Source: Erigeron canadensis (Eukaryota; Streptophyta; Magnoliopsida; Asterales; Asteraceae). Taken from it: 64,000 nt of DNA. The stretch covers positions 49,784,101 to 49,848,100 of the forward strand of contig NC_057768.1 of the NCBI RefSeq assembly GCF_010389155.1, in the 5' to 3' direction. The notes under the pieces are model-generated. The model worked only from the letters and a program-made list of their open reading frames with translations. It was not told the DNA's origin and ran no database searches. Made by a program: the position numbers and the translations under genes. How positions within the stretch are numbered: position 1 is the stretch's first letter; each line of letters starts with the position of its first letter. This document shows, one piece after another, positions 23,353-36,430 of the stretch.

Positions 23353-23575
23353 TATGTTGTATACATCAATTTCAGTTATATGTGGTACTAAATATCTAAG
23401 AAAGAACTGTGCTGTTCTATTTATGCTCAAATAAAGTTGACAGTCATAACACTTTTCATGTTGATACATTCTAACCACAAGTAAACAACAGACTCTAATA
23501 TACCATTAAACACAAAAATGCATATAGAACGAGACAGTAAACATATGGGATTTCAGTGAAAACAATAAAAGTACA

Positions 23576-25670
23576 TTAACCGAGACCTGTACCAGCCTCT
23601 TTTCTTGGTGCATCAGCTTTTATACGGGGAGGCCTGACGATTCGATCAATGAGTCCATAATCCAATGCCTCCTGAGCATTGAAGCGCTTAATCCGGCTTA
23701 AGTCCTTGTGAACCTGGACATCACGATTGACATGTATTTACTATTACACCTTCCAAACATACTAAGCAAGAGGCTACTGGATAGAGCAAGCAAAGAGACA
23801 AGTGTCTGATTATTGACTTAAAGTTGCAATAATCAGTGTTTAGTTCTAAAATAGAGTGCTTCTAGTTATCCAAGAGGTTACACAGAGCAATAAAGTGTAA
23901 ATACTAATGTTCCTCCTCCTTTTTAATCATAACTTAAATACTTTTCATCTAGGTTTTTGTTAGACTCTAACAAGAAAAATATACTCCAGGAATATATAAA
24001 AAGATTGTATTTGGTCATTTTATCATTATTACGTAAACAATAATGATCCGTCAAAACATTCGAACAGCTAACTACAGTAGATAAGTCCAAGCACTATATC
24101 CTGCGGCACTGATTGATTATCTGATTCTGACAACTCAAATCAGCTTCAGAACACACATTCATATCCCCACCACAAATGGATTAGGTGAAAAAAATGCAAA
24201 GCTATACCTGTTCCACGGGTTGCCCGGTCTTTTGAGCCAACTCCTTGAAAAGATAATCTCTAATTCTGAGAAGCTCATTCGCCTCATTTTGAATATCATC
24301 AGCCTGTACGTCATAATTTGATAGGAAAATTACAAAAGGGACAGAAGTTATTTGGTACATGTAAGTTTCTTCTTGACAAGATCAAATGTTCAACAAACCT
24401 GACCACGAGCTGCTCCAGCCGGCGACTCTAAAGCAATTCTTGAAAGTGGCATTGCAAAGCGTTGACCCTTGATGATTAAAAAAAAAAACACAGATCATCA
24501 AAAAAACCATTGCAAATACATAAGCACGAATAACCAAAAAAGTGTTGAGGAAGACTAAAATTACCTTCTCTCCGGCAGCAAGGAGAAAGCCAGCAAGATT
24601 ATATGCATATCCGACACAGTGGGTACCAATGGGACTTTGCAAGCTTTGCATCGTGTCATAGATGGCCATACTTGGTGTAAGCTACACAATGAGGATATTA
24701 TTAGTCCATATATGGAAAAACTATACCACAATACTTTTTAATGGAATAAGATAAGAAAGAACGCACATCACCACCGGGGCCATTAATGTACATATACATT
24801 CTTTTGGAATTGTCAACGCTATCAAGGTACAGCATAGTTGCCAGTATTTGGTTACTGAATTCTTCATCTATATTTTGGCCAATAAAGATAACACGTTCAC
24901 GATACTGCAAAGAAAAAAGTGGGTTAAATTTAATGAGCGGGCATTCCATAGACAGAGTATTGTACTGTACTGTGTGACGATAGAATAGAAAAGGGGCTAG
25001 TTACAAGGGCATTCCATAAATCGACCCACTGCCAGGTTCCTTCGCCGGGAACCCTATAGGGAACTCTTGGAGTCCCGATAGGCATCATAGTGATGCGGCC
25101 CCGTGCTGGTTTAATGCCAACCCTGAAAACAAAAAGGAGGGTATCAATTGCATATATGGAAAGAAACTGGATACGGGGAAACATATTGCAGTATTACTAT
25201 GTTATGTACAAGATGAAATATGAAAAAAGAAAAAGAAAAAGGGGGGCATGATTATACCTGGGCTCGATGCTTTTATGAATTTTTTTGTGCAACTCGGCAC
25301 TCAAATTAGGTCTAGAAATTCCATAAGAATCTGTTGGAGAAAATCATATCATCATCAAATATAACACATAGACTACTAAATGTATTCAAAATGACTAAAA
25401 AGGGGGGGCAAATGGAAACGGAAAAGAGGGGGAGAAACTAACTAGGAGATTGAAGCCTTAATCCAACGAAAACCTTTTCCCCGCAACTATTACAATAATA
25501 AATAAAGTTTAAAAAAAAAAACAGCATAAAATTGTAACAATAATAATAATAAAATAAGATTAGATGAAAAGCGACCTAAATTTGATAGAGAGAGAGAGAG
25601 ACCTGAGAGGAGGGGGAGAAGGGTGCAAATATGAAGAACAGGTTATGGAATTGAGAGACAGCGCCCCCAT
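23576..25670 (-). CDS. CLPR2: ClpR2, non-catalytic plastid Clp protease core subunit
   Basis: Nine exons, all with GT..AG borders, join in frame to about 286 residues: 25,670-25,603; 25,443 up to an acceptor near 25,487; 25,330-25,258; 25,122-25,005; 24,904-24,767; 24,681-24,565; 24,467-24,399; 24,303-24,208; 23,713-23,576. The first exons encode a Ser-rich N-terminus (MGALSLNSITCSSY) suitable as a chloroplast transit peptide. The core begins at MMPIGTPRVPYR and continues YRERVIFIGQNIDEEFSNQI and INGPGGD. The ClpP catalytic Ser is replaced: the segment reads AYNLAGFLLAAGEK. The catalytic His position reads RIALESP. This is the known ClpR condition, structural rather than proteolytic, within the heteromeric ClpPR ring of plastids. 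Total length matches the roughly 280 residues of the Arabidopsis protein as I recall it. Exon 2 borders are the least certain. Confidence 0.95.
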
Positions 25671-26474
25671 GTTTTGTTTTGTTTTTTGTTATATGTTATC
25701 CTTTCCTTTCCTTTGAATCACAAATCTCACCTTCTCTTGCCTATGCTTTGCCAAATACAACACCAAAGATGCCCAGGTCTGGTTTTGGTTGTGTGATTTT
25801 TTGTTTTTTGGATTTCGATGAATACGGGCCGGATCCTTTTTTTCTTTTCCAAAACCGGATAAGATTCTGATTCCCCAATTAACCGATACCTACCCGAAAT
25901 CTCTACAATTTCTATACCCTTATAAAAAAAATAAAATTTAAGACTTTAAACACTTTTTACAATATTTCTAAATTACTTTTACATGTTTAATAATAATATT
26001 AATCATTTATTTAAAAAATAAAAATTCTCTTTTATCTAAGATTATAAATAAATTGTCTTTTTTTTATTTAGTTGATTGAATTATTAAATTTATATCAAGT
26101 TATAATGTTTTTAAAAACAAACATTATATAAATTTTTAAAAATATATTTTATATTTTAAAATTTTAATTAGCACTCCCGAGTTAAACCAGATTGATTAAC
26201 TAATTACTGAACTAGTCCAAAATTGTTAAGACAAGCTTTCTATCTGGTTTTCAATCTTTTGTTGAGTTTTATTTTTTATTTTTACATAATTACTTGGTCA
26301 ATCAAATTGATGGAAATTATTCGCGTAAAACATGTTAGATCTACAATTCCTCTTTCAATCTTGTTGCTTTTTTCCATTTTCCAAATCTCTCTTATTCTCT
26401 ATAACAGCAACATGAAGGACAAGATAATAAAAATAAATCAACAAACATAGCTTGTAATTGTTTGTTTTGAAGAA
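25671..26474. other. Divergent intergenic region between CLPR2 and the NOI gene
   Basis: About 0.8 kb between two outward-facing starts, so it should hold both promoters. A CT/GA-rich run lies inside CLPR2 intron 1 (25,588-25,602). No clear TATA box could be assigned to either gene. Confidence 0.4.
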
Positions 26475-26768
26475 ATGAAAGAAGGTAGTGAAACATTGCC
26501 CAAATTTGGAGAATGGGATCTCAAGAACCCGTCATCGGCAACACAATTCTCACTAATATTCGACAAGGCGAGGAATGCTAGAAAGGCTAGATATGAATAT
26601 CCGAGTGGCAACGCATATCAGAATGACAATGAAAGTGTTCCATTGCACACCAAAACCACCCAAAGAAAATCCAGATATTATCGTCACCATGAAAATTACC
26701 ACGAAGAACCTTCAATTGTCAAGAGTAATCCGCTTTTGTGTTGTTTTTTCCCCTCTTACAAACGTTAG
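26475..26768 (+). CDS. NOI/RIN4-like protein (AvrRpt2-cleavage domain)
   Basis: A 97-residue single-exon frame. Residues 8-15 read LPKFGEWD, the PxFGxW core of the NOI domain shared by RIN4 and the small NOI proteins, and it is followed by NPSSATQFSLIFDKAR as in that domain. The C-terminus carries a double cysteine (89-90) within LLCCFFPSYKR, the usual acylation signal that tethers these proteins to the plasma membrane. RIN4 relatives are targets of bacterial effectors and partners of immune receptors or of exocytosis factors. Only one NOI domain is present, so this is a short NOI protein rather than RIN4 itself. An extra upstream exon cannot be excluded. Confidence 0.8.
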   Translation: MKEGSETLPKFGEWDLKNPSSATQFSLIFDKARNARKARYEYPSGNAYQNDNESVPLHTKTTQRKSRYYRHHENYHEEPSIVKSNPLLCCFFPSYKR

Positions 26769-28600
26769 TAATTCCATCGATCGATATAACTATCATTAAC
26801 CATTTGCTTTTTTGATAGAAATTCATTTGTTTGTTCCTTCATTTTATTTGTATTTCTCATTGCTCGTATATTCTCGTCGATACATGATTTAAAATATGTT
26901 TTTAATTTGCTTTCGATTAAATGTATACTAAATATAATATCGTATTGATACTGATATAATATCATGATTTTATATATGTTGCTAATGATATGAGCAATGT
27001 GGCATACTAGGACCGTCTCCAAAGATTTATAGGTCCTGGTCAAGCGGGAAAAAAAAATCCATTGACTAAGCGCAATAAATTATATATATATATATATATC
27101 AAAATAACAATTTTACATTATATGAACTAATCTTTAAAAACGACGATAAACGTCATATCAATAAATATAACAAAAAAGTTATTTTTAAAGAAACTAAAAA
27201 AAAAAAAATCAAAATCATGCTAATGAATTAACATACTACAAATAATAAACAAGAAAGATAAACATGAATGGAGTTTGCAATTAGTTTTAATCTACACAAA
27301 ACAATAGAAAGAATTATAGAAAATCATTATCAGCAAATTAAATGAAAGGTGGAGATAATTGACAAATTGAAATTGTGTAAACTTTGACAACATCACTTAG
27401 ATTTCGAAGAAGCACACAAGTGACAATCCCTTCTTATTTCCCTTTATAATCCGCATATAAGTTTTAATTTTATATATCTAACAATAAAAAATAAAAAATC
27501 GAATCTCGGCATGTCGCCCACTTTACCCACCCTTTACACCTCCCCTGCGGCATACCGCACATGTCCCTTGGCGATCGATAAAAGAATAATTTGTACTTCT
27601 CATGAATGTCAATGGTCATGTAATCATGTATCATGATTTCAAAATAGAGGTTTTAAACAATTATATAAAAAAAAATACTATAAACGGAATTCAAACTATT
27701 AAATCAACTCAAGTTTTTGAAAAAGAATATAACGAAACACATTTTTAGAAGAGGGATAGCCAAAAAATTCTCTTAAAATCATAAAAATTTGGCATGTATA
27801 ATCCATTTATTATCTTTCTTCATCTTCACCCTTGATAAGTCTATGTGGCGTAATCTTGTAATTAGAAGGATTTTAGTTTTTAAGCTATTTTTTTAAGAGC
27901 ATTTTCCTATTACAAAGAAAAATATAGAGTACATTTAATGTGTCGTAGTTTGTCCCCTAGGTAGGCTTGTAAATGAACTAAACAGTTCATGACCGTTTGG
28001 CGAACAGTTCGTTCGTATTTGTTCAATTAATTAAATGAACAAACAAGACTCTCATTCGTTCATGAACAAACTATTAAATGAGCGTTCATTTATGTTCATG
28101 AACGTTCGATAATCTGTTTGAATATAATATTTTAATTGTAATGTAATGATATATCAGTTGTACCTTATGTGTATTTTTATATAATTTGGATATTTATTTA
28201 ATAGTTTTCTGTTAATTATATTTAATAGTGATTAATAATTTGTGTATTGACACAAGACTAAATCCATTCTATCTATCTAGTATTCTAGTCTAATCTAGTA
28301 AAAGTAATATAAGTGTGAAGTGTGATGAATGATGATAAACTGAAATTGAATAACTTTCAAAACTAGAGAGCCCATTTGCGCGGCCCATGAGACTAAAGAA
28401 AACCCAACTTGAACAGAAAGAAGACCTGGTTAGTGAAAGGGAACTGTGTGGAGTGGAACACACACACAGGGCGTATATTCCAATACAGATTTTCCATTCT
28501 TTTTGGTGATCAAAGGAGAGAGAATAAAATATTTGTGATGCGTTAAACGTACGTACACAGATGGAGGATGTCATCAGTGGGTTCCTCCTCGATGGTTTTT
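26769..28600. other. Intergenic
   Basis: No gene recognised. A (TA)n run lies at about 27,081-27,099. At 27,963-28,115 a cluster of gaac/gttc motifs resembles the subterminal region of hAT elements, but a second end was not found. Confidence 0.5.
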
Positions 28601-28624
28601 CTTTCTTTCTTTCTTTCTTTCTTT
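28601..28624. repeat. (CTTT)n microsatellite
   Basis: Six uninterrupted CTTT units. Confidence 0.9.
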
Positions 28625-30110
28625 GTGACTTCATCCTTTCTTTTTCCCCCTTTTTTTTAATTGATTTACTTAATACAACTCATAATCATTTTTTTTTAAG
28701 GTTTCATACAACTCATAATCCTTTTAATAAATTCTGAGGATGGACTTTATTTTGCTATAGCCCTAACCCATTATCAAAGTATATTGTTGATTCATTAAGA
28801 TAACCACCTCAAAAAATCAGTTAATTATATAAATAGATTAGTTTCAGTGTATTAGATTTAGAATCAGTTTCTCATAAATAGGGAATGGATGTCAACTTGA
28901 GCAATTGGGGCCAAACAGACTAGGGCACTAGACTGCTGCTGCTGGTGTGTTTATGTTATGCTACTATTAAAAGATATATATGCTTTCCCTCCCTTGGCTG
29001 GCAGGCTACTGTTGACCATATATTGTTCTTTTATTTACATTTGATGAATTACACATATATATTTCTAAGCCACTTTATGATCCTATTACTTTCTATATTA
29101 TATATTGTTTGCATTTCATATACTAATTTCGATGATTTTTTTATTTTTGTTAACAACATACAGGTCATAACGATTTGTAATGATACGACCCCCTTTCATT
29201 TATGCGACGTACTCCAGATATATATTTTCAGTAATATATATATATATATATATATATGGTTGAGGAGAATCTTCTTATCACCTGACACGGTAAGCTTTAC
29301 ATGTACATGGATCACCGAACATACACTATAAATAACTCTCTTTGTTAGTTTTTCCAATCATTTATGAATGTTATTAATTCTTTTATGGGCCTTGTTAAAT
29401 ATATCCCTGGGCTGTTGAAAAGGTGCATAAACTAGTTGTACACTTACCATAATATTCAAGTGGTGAATTTTTGATATGGAACGTATAACTTTTTTATGCG
29501 AAGTTACCTTAAAATGGAATATAAAGTATGATTTTCTTGCATCATAACTATATGCCTCCTATGAGTCTAATTTTTTTTTTTTTCAAGAATGTTATACACA
29601 CAATAGCTGATCAATTCATGTCAGATGGGGTTTTCCTTGATATTCGTTGATTAATAGTTTTAGCCCTATAAATAAACCCACTTGCAACGTGAAACAAGTT
29701 GTGCTTCATAGGGTGGTATCCAAAAACATGTATTCATTGTGTAAGTTGATCGAAAAGACTACGAGGCCAGATTTGTTATGTGGATTATAAACCTTTTTGC
29801 TCTAAGATGTATAAAAAAGACAACGAATCATGTGTTTCATGTGAACATAAACATGAAAATATATCTAGCCCCCATGTCTCATTTTACTCGACTAACATGT
29901 CAATTGTTGTTTTATAGAATCGATAAGAGTATGAATATTTATATAATTTGACAGAAGAAAAATGGAAGAAGAGTTTTTTGTTCGAATTATTTGGTATTGA
30001 TGTTTTTTTTTTTAATATTTAAATGTATAGTCTAAGGTATCTTTATGACCGTTTCTTTGACCTCTCCTAGGATGTTTACCTAGAAAGGTTTCAATAGTAT
30101 AATTAATTTT
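28625..30110. other. Intergenic
   Basis: A 128-codon frame at 28,945-29,331 is rich in F, I and Y, as random AT-rich sequence gives, and shows no motif. A (TA)n run lies at about 29,236-29,257. No gene called. Confidence 0.5.
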
Positions 30111-30116
30111 CTTTTT

Positions 30117-30400
30117 CTTTTTTTTTTTTTTTTGAAAGGAGAAGTTTATTAGTTGGAATTTGCTTACATAACCAAATCAAAATTGGAGAATTTACAACTC
30201 AGACTAGCCTCGGCCAGGATCCAAGGTAAGAGTACTTGGCGAATGTTCAAATCTTTTACAGCTGACCTCATTTAACTTTGAGTTATACTTCAATTTTTGG
30301 CTAAAAAGTCTTAATGCACTCACTAGAATAGTAGATTTTGATTCATTTGCAGTCTGAACATGAATTTTCCTAGAACATTATAAATGTTAGAAAACTAAAC
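30117..30400 (-). mobile_element. Possible LINE 3' tail
   Basis: A long T run (about 30,117-30,134) followed by gaaaggagaagtttatta reads on the minus strand as a polyadenylated LINE 3' UTR. No coding sequence remains. Confidence 0.35.
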
Positions 30401-30834
30401 CTACTTCGGTTCTGAGTTACGATGCACGTTATAGGATACACATCACAACATCCCATGGAATGGAGGACATAATCACATATATATTATCTCAATATCAAAT
30501 TAAACAACGTCAATAACGACCCAAAATTTAATGGAAAGGTAAAATCACATATGTTATACCTCAATATCTCCTTCATGAAGCATCATACATATCCCATCTT
30601 AAAATATTGACGGACCAGATATCTTTCTTGTTGAAACCCATAGACGGACGATACTTAGACGACTTAAGAATCTTAATTTTTGGCCTCCCTCTTTTCCCTC
30701 TATTGGTTTTTCCTAGAAGTTTTTTTGGTGATGTAGTTGGCGGATTGAACTCTCTTAATTAGCTATGATATATGACTTCTTTTTATTGTCGATTTACTCC
30801 CTGGACCTTTGCTTTTTTTCATTTATTCTCAAAA

Positions 30835-32600
30835 CTAGTGTTCAGGCCCGTCTAGTGGACGAGTAGTCTCAAAATATATTAATCAAAGCTAAAATTTGTA
30901 ATTCAAAATATTAAATAGATTTACCGAAATCAACTTGAAAATTTGCTAGTTGAATAGTCACTCCATCGGTCAAAATACTTTAAAATTTTCCGCCCATTCA
31001 GCATTGACCGGACATGTACGATAGTACCCTGCAAATAACAAAATAAAAAAAATAAAAAAATGCAAAAACTGGTGAGTTATCTTATTGTGTTTCTATGTAT
31101 TTAATCCAATTTTAAAAAATAAACCCCAAACAAATTAACCATAAGAATTGAATAAACATCTTTGCATATAGATCCAGGAAAATTATTCCGGATAAAAAGG
31201 AACCCAACCAAGGACATTCCAAACGTGGATCAAATGATTTTATCGGCTAATGCAAAACAGATAGGGAAACAAATTCTTGATAAAAAAAAAAAAGTCGAGC
31301 CAAAAACCTTGCAAAACCATCTCCTGTTGTGTTAAATTCTAAACATAACGTGGTTCAAAGGGTTTTATCTAAAGGTATTATTTAAAATTGATATCATGTT
31401 TTTCATAAGATCCGAAGTATATTATACATAAGCTAAAATGATGAACTGTTCCACCATGTTAAATAATCATACTAAAACATTCAAACCATCTCAATATGTA
31501 GCATTTTCTCCTGATATTATAACAACGGCTAAAAAATTACACCATTAATGCCTTCAAAACGATATCAAAATAATCAAAGTCAATATATTAAAAGAATCAG
31601 AACCCTACTCATAGCAAATTTAGACTTTATATTTAAAAGGTTATAGAAATATATAATCGTAAATCCTAAGAGTTAATATAGGTTACAAATACAAAATTTA
31701 TATATAATATTTAGATTAGTTAAGTCATATATCACAACTTAATCAATACGAAAGCTAAAAAAGAAACATACGAAAATTAACTCCATATAAATATTGATTA
31801 CAGTTTACCCTTTTTTTTCCAACTTTATTTAAATAAAAATTTTACAGTTTCTTATATTCTAAAAGTGTAAACTATATAATTTGAATAATATATACCAGTT
31901 CATCAACAAGATCATTTCGAACGTTTTGATTTTCTTCGGGGTGTTTCACTCCAAAACAGTCCATACATGCACAACACATAGTCATAAATGATGTTAACAT
32001 GTGTTGGCTTAAGATATTCAAGATGAACTAATGTGGTCATATTTTTTGTTGTTGAAGAAAAAGTCCTAACGAACCTATAATGGACAACAAATTAAAATAA
32101 AAGAAATAATAATAACAATAACATAAAAATTCAATGTTAAAAAATAATAATATCTATTAGTTATGTGCAAATTATAAAAAGAAAAACCCTTTTGTAGTTG
32201 ATCGTAGCTTCTTTTTTTTGTCGTACGTGAGTTATATTATAAATTACCAATAAAACCAAAAAATGTAAATTAATTATTTTTAAATTGGGTGAAATTGTAA
32301 ATTAATTATTATTAAGTGTAAATTGACGATGGAAAACCAAAAAGTATAATTAGTTATTTTTAAATTGTGTTAAAGTGTAAATTGGTGAAAGAAAATCAAA
32401 AAGTGTAAGTCTATTATATTTAAATTGAGTTAAAAAGTGTAAATTGGTGATGAGAAATCAAAAATTGTAAATAATTGTTTTATATTGGGTTAAAGTGTAA
32501 ATTGGTGATGAAAACCAAAAAATATAAATTAATTTAGATTAATATAAAAAAATTATAGGATTAATAAAGATGGGGGATTAGGCTAAAGTATGGGGACGGG
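30835..32600 (-). mobile_element. Helitron-like element, copy 2
   Basis: The minus-strand 3' end shows a stem (CGTC/GACG) in a cccgtctagtggacgag context, followed by gcctgaacaCTAG and T at 30,835. The body is collinear with 1-1,885 and ends with the same ggctaaag at about 32,588. Its 5' side carries the array of gtgtaaattggtgatgg modules that the 0.72-kb Helitrons also share, linking the families. Non-coding. Confidence 0.6.
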
Positions 32601-32989
32601 TGCCAAATTATATTATAGTAACAGTTTTTAATAATTATCCGGAATTTGATAATGCTACATATACTTTGAAAGAGATAAGAAACGGGAGATCATGTCTCAA
32701 CAAAAAGAAGTGTTAAAACGATTTAATGTTTCTATAATCAGATTGTCAACCTTGTCTAAATCTTTAGATGTACAATTACAATGAATAGCTAATTTTATCA
32801 ATTGGAAAAGGTAAAATTTACAATCAAATATGTAGTTGGTACAAATTTGATACCCATGAAGAGGTATGTTTAATAACTAGCTTTCAAAGAGTTGATGAGA
32901 CCTCAACCGTTTGGTGTTAATAAGTTTAATCAAGACAATAAGTTTTTCCAGGATCTCAAACCGATCAACAAAAGTGAGTTTAGATTGGA

Positions 32990-33105
32990 ACAAATGGAGT
33001 TGCTTTAACTTAGAGAATTCTCTGTAATTGTTATTATTGTTCTCTTGTATCTTAGCTTCTCGTTAGTTTCGATTATTAATAAAATATTGAATGTTCTAAA
33101 CAAAA
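32990..33105 (+). mobile_element. LINE 3' tail fragment
   Basis: The string agcttctcgttag, followed by attaataaaat and tgaatgttc then A-rich sequence, is the same 3' tail seen in the 6.8-kb LINE, here on the plus strand. Confidence 0.5.
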
Positions 33106-33769
33106 TAAGTTTAATCGGATAAACTTTGTATGGTTACGTTTTGTTAAGAGCTAAAACCATAATCTATTTTTTCAAGTAGTATTTTTAAGTAGCTCGTTGT
33201 TTATGACAAGATAATTACATAAACGTAATATTCTAGCCGACTATATTTTATTTTTTTAAATTAGTATATAATATTTAATGTATATTTTTTAAAATATATG
33301 AGTCACAAGTTCTAACTATTTCATCTTACAACTTATACCAACAAAAGTTAGGGCATCTCTAACTTATTAAGGAAAAAAACTTATTCAAACGGAATTGATA
33401 CCATAGGTTGAAAAGTTTTAACCTTTTGAGCATTTTTTATTTTCAGTTTTAAAAAGTTTATATAAAAAGCTTATGAGCGTAATAGCTTTCAAATACGTTA
33501 AAGTTAAATAGAATATTTATGTGGCGAAAGAAAAAAAAAATTGATTGTGCATGCTTTTAGGAGGTAATAAGAAATGATAATAAAATATACAAAAAGAAAG
33601 GGAACAATTCACGAGTAATTGAGTACTCGACCTTTCCTAAAGAAAGTTGGTCCACAAACTTGGATGAATGAAAAGCCACCACTATTATCATTAACGAGAG
33701 CAAATATCCGCGCGTTGTAGCAGTGAGATGATGGAGTTGATAGGTTATAGAATGTGATAGCCAAATATC
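33106..33769. other. Intergenic
   Basis: Nothing recognised. The 85-codon minus-strand frame at 33,866-33,609 overlaps the Helitron end below. Confidence 0.5.
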
Positions 33770-34090
33770 TTAGCCGTACGGGATCCGTCCTCGGATTTAA
33801 AAATTCGTCGAAAGTATATCGAATGACATCTCTAATGAAAGAACATAAAATTTTAAGAACACCCATATAATTTTTATAATTTATCGATGTACGGTTTTTG
33901 AGATAAAAGATTTTGAATAAATTGGAAAAAATAAATGATTTATGGGGGAGAGAGAAAAAAATGGTTGGTTGAGATTTGAGCAGAGAGAAAAAGTGTTAAG
34001 TAAATATAGAATTGATATATGGGCATTTTGGCAAAGTAAATGTTGAGACTTATATTTAGACAGTTTTTTTGCTTTATAATATAGTATAGA
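33770..34090 (-). mobile_element. Small Helitron-like repeat, copy 1
   Basis: The 5' end on the minus strand is TCTATACTATATTATAAAGC at 34,090, a form common to plant Helitrons. The 3' end has a GC-rich palindromic segment (CCGTACGG) and CTAAG at 33,770. The core aligns with 42,853-43,100. Confidence 0.5.
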
Positions 34091-34274
34091 TAATTATTTA
34101 TAATATCTGTTTAAATATTATACATGAGAAAATTGAATATAAGGTTGTCCAACACTTAAGCTTCGGCGTGAAACTCTCACATATTAACTTTTTAATATTT
34201 TTTGTTTAATAAATAAATAGTTGGACCGCCCATCTGCAGCTATAAGTTAAATAAAATATTGTCATTTAAAACAT

Positions 34275-34345
34275 AAAAGTGAGATTTGGTGGGGTGGTTT
34301 CGGAAGTCATGGGTTCGAAACTCTTCCCAACTTCATATTTATTTT
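34275..34345 (+). repeat. tRNA-like SINE fragment
   Basis: A B-box-like gggttcgaaactc (about 34,313-34,325) lies downstream of tggtggggtggttt, with a T-rich tail after it. This suggests a tRNA-derived SINE head. Confidence 0.35.
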
Positions 34346-34369
34346 TATTTTTTTTTGTATTTGCACTTA

Positions 34370-35019
34370 GAGCACCCCCAATGTAGCTAGTATTGCTTCG
34401 TATTGAATTTCGAATACGGTCCACACCATTGTGTGTGGGTCATATTGTTCCGTATTCGAGGGCGTATTGGGTCGGTCCGTGGTGGGGAATACGGAGGAGG
34501 CAAGTGAATTTGATTTTTATTTATTTATGTATTATTCTCTGATCTATGTATATATAAAGATATATATGTGTGTTTGTGAGTGTGTGTATTGTCTGAATCT
34601 GGTGTGTGTGTTTTCTTTTTTAATTTTTTTATTTTCGATCCGCAACCTTTGTGTGTGTTCGTGTGGTGTGTGGTGTGTGGTTGTGTGGTGTGAGGAAGAT
34701 GATGACATTTTGTCATCTAGTATTAAATAATTTTCTAAAATCTACCCCATAGTTTCGTATATTATTATTTTCCTTCTAAAATAAACAAGCTTCCTATATT
34801 ATTATTATTATTATTATTGTTTTAATATTTGTATTTATTGTATAAAATATATTGTAGTTTTATTTAATTAAAAGTCTAAAAATAAATATATTGTAGTGTA
34901 TTGGAATGTTTTGAATTTATTGGGTATTGGGTGTGAATTGGAAAAAATGTATTGAAAAGAAGTTTTTCTGATGTGGTACTGATGTGACAGTGTATTGGGT
35001 TGGGGCATTGGGGGTGCTC
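34370..35019. mobile_element. PIF/Harbinger-type MITE, 650 bp
   Basis: TIRs GAGCACCCCCAATG and CATTGGGGGTGCTC are perfect complements, flanked by TTA at 34,367-34,369 and 35,020-35,022. The interior contains GT-rich low-complexity sequence (34,565-34,690). No transposase is present. Confidence 0.85.
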
Positions 35020-35022
35020 TTA

Positions 35023-35125
35023 GCCCGCTCCTTTTTTTTCCTTTATCTTTTTCTGGCATTTCCTTTCTTTCGTTTTCTTTTTTACCCCTCCTTTTTTTTT
35101 TCTTTATTATTTCCACCCCTAACCT

Positions 35126-35158
<33 letters not shown>

Positions 35159-35640
35159 TTTTAACATTTATTTTTTATACTTTTTTCTACACTTTATATT
35201 TTGTTCTTTTATAACTTTCTAAAATGTTATATATTTTATTCAAATGCTATATATTTTGTGTTTCATCCTTTTCTTTTGTTCTCTTTTTTTTCCATTATAT
35301 ATTCGTTTTTTATTTTTTAAACATTTGGTTTATATACCTTTTTTACATGTAACATTTGGTTTTTTTTATAACTTTTTTGTTTGGTTTTGTATTTCCTTTT
35401 GTTTTTTTTTTCTCTTTTTTATTTTTTGGTTTTAGTGTATAAATTTTGTACTTTTTGTTTACATTTGGTTATCCCGTCTAATGGTCGATTTTAATTTTTT
35501 TTAATACTATTTTTTTTCTTCTTTCAAAAGCTTTTTAAAATACGAAAAAATATATATATTTTTTTCAATTAATAGCTATGTAACCAACACAATATTTACC
35601 TTTTTTTCTAATTATGTTTCTTTTAAACGATTTCAAAATC
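35023..35640. repeat. T-rich low-complexity tract
   Basis: More than 500 bases dominated by T and CT on the plus strand with a (TA)n run at 35,129-35,150. The F/L-rich frames in it are compositional artefacts. Confidence 0.7.
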
Positions 35641-36340
35641 CAGATGCATACTGACCAACGGCGTTCGTGTAGTACCTTTTTTTTTAACTTTTTACGCAAC
35701 ATGTCACTTACGTTTTGGTTCTAATTAGTTATTTCTTTTAAACGGTTTTAACCGTAGATGTATTTATATGTTGTTATTTTGTAGGTTTGAAAAAACTCCC
35801 GCAACAACGTGCAGGTTTATTTTTTAGTTAATAATAAAAGAAGATAAAAATGAATGTGATGCATGTGAGTGTGAATTTCTTCCGAATAATAATAATAATG
35901 GTGTAACTGTTGGTTCGTATAGGTGGCAAGGTTTTATGGAGCGAACGGCCCACGGTCAAATTGATTGTGAGTGTGTAAATGGTTGAGTGGTCAGATCCAT
36001 CAATCATGTTTTTATGCACAAAACGGACACTGCACGGGGGACTTCTTCGTCCATGACAAAACTGGTGAGATTCGTCATTTGACAAATCGACATACATGGA
36101 CAAGGACATAGTGTGCTCCACCCATTGGATTCCAGTTTTAAAAAGCAATTTGCTTTATTAAAAAAAGAAAATCCCCCCTTCATATATCATCTACAAATTT
36201 ATTAATGCTTCTGACTATGATTTTAAAACCATCCACAAAATAAGTCGATTTCAATAATTCAGTTTTACTTTCTAAATGTCAATCATTTTGATTTTGTTGT
36301 TAAAAATAAATTAGGAGGACATGTCACGATTCTTTAGTTA
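35641..36340. other. Intergenic
   Basis: A minus-strand 106-codon frame (36,148-35,828) has no recognisable domain. An ATT repeat lies near 35,887-35,898. Confidence 0.4.
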
Positions 36341-36430
36341 ATTGACACATCATTGTAAAACAAAAAAGTAACGACACATCATTGTAACAACAAAAAGGTA
36401 ATTGACACATCATTGTAACAACAAAAAAAG
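36341..36430. repeat. Three tandem units of about 30 bp
   Basis: Units starting gacacatcattgtaa at 36,344, 36,373 and 36,404 follow each other with A-rich linkers. Confidence 0.75.

Noticed and set aside
34431..34730. 99-codon frame rich in V, C and F
   Set aside because: It lies inside the 650-bp MITE in a GT-repeat-like stretch; composition, not coding.
34984..35435. Several F/L-rich frames
   Set aside because: They are translations of a T-rich tract on the plus strand and show no domain.
35828..36148. 106-codon minus-strand frame
   Set aside because: No family motif, no splice or promoter context, and AT-rich surroundings.
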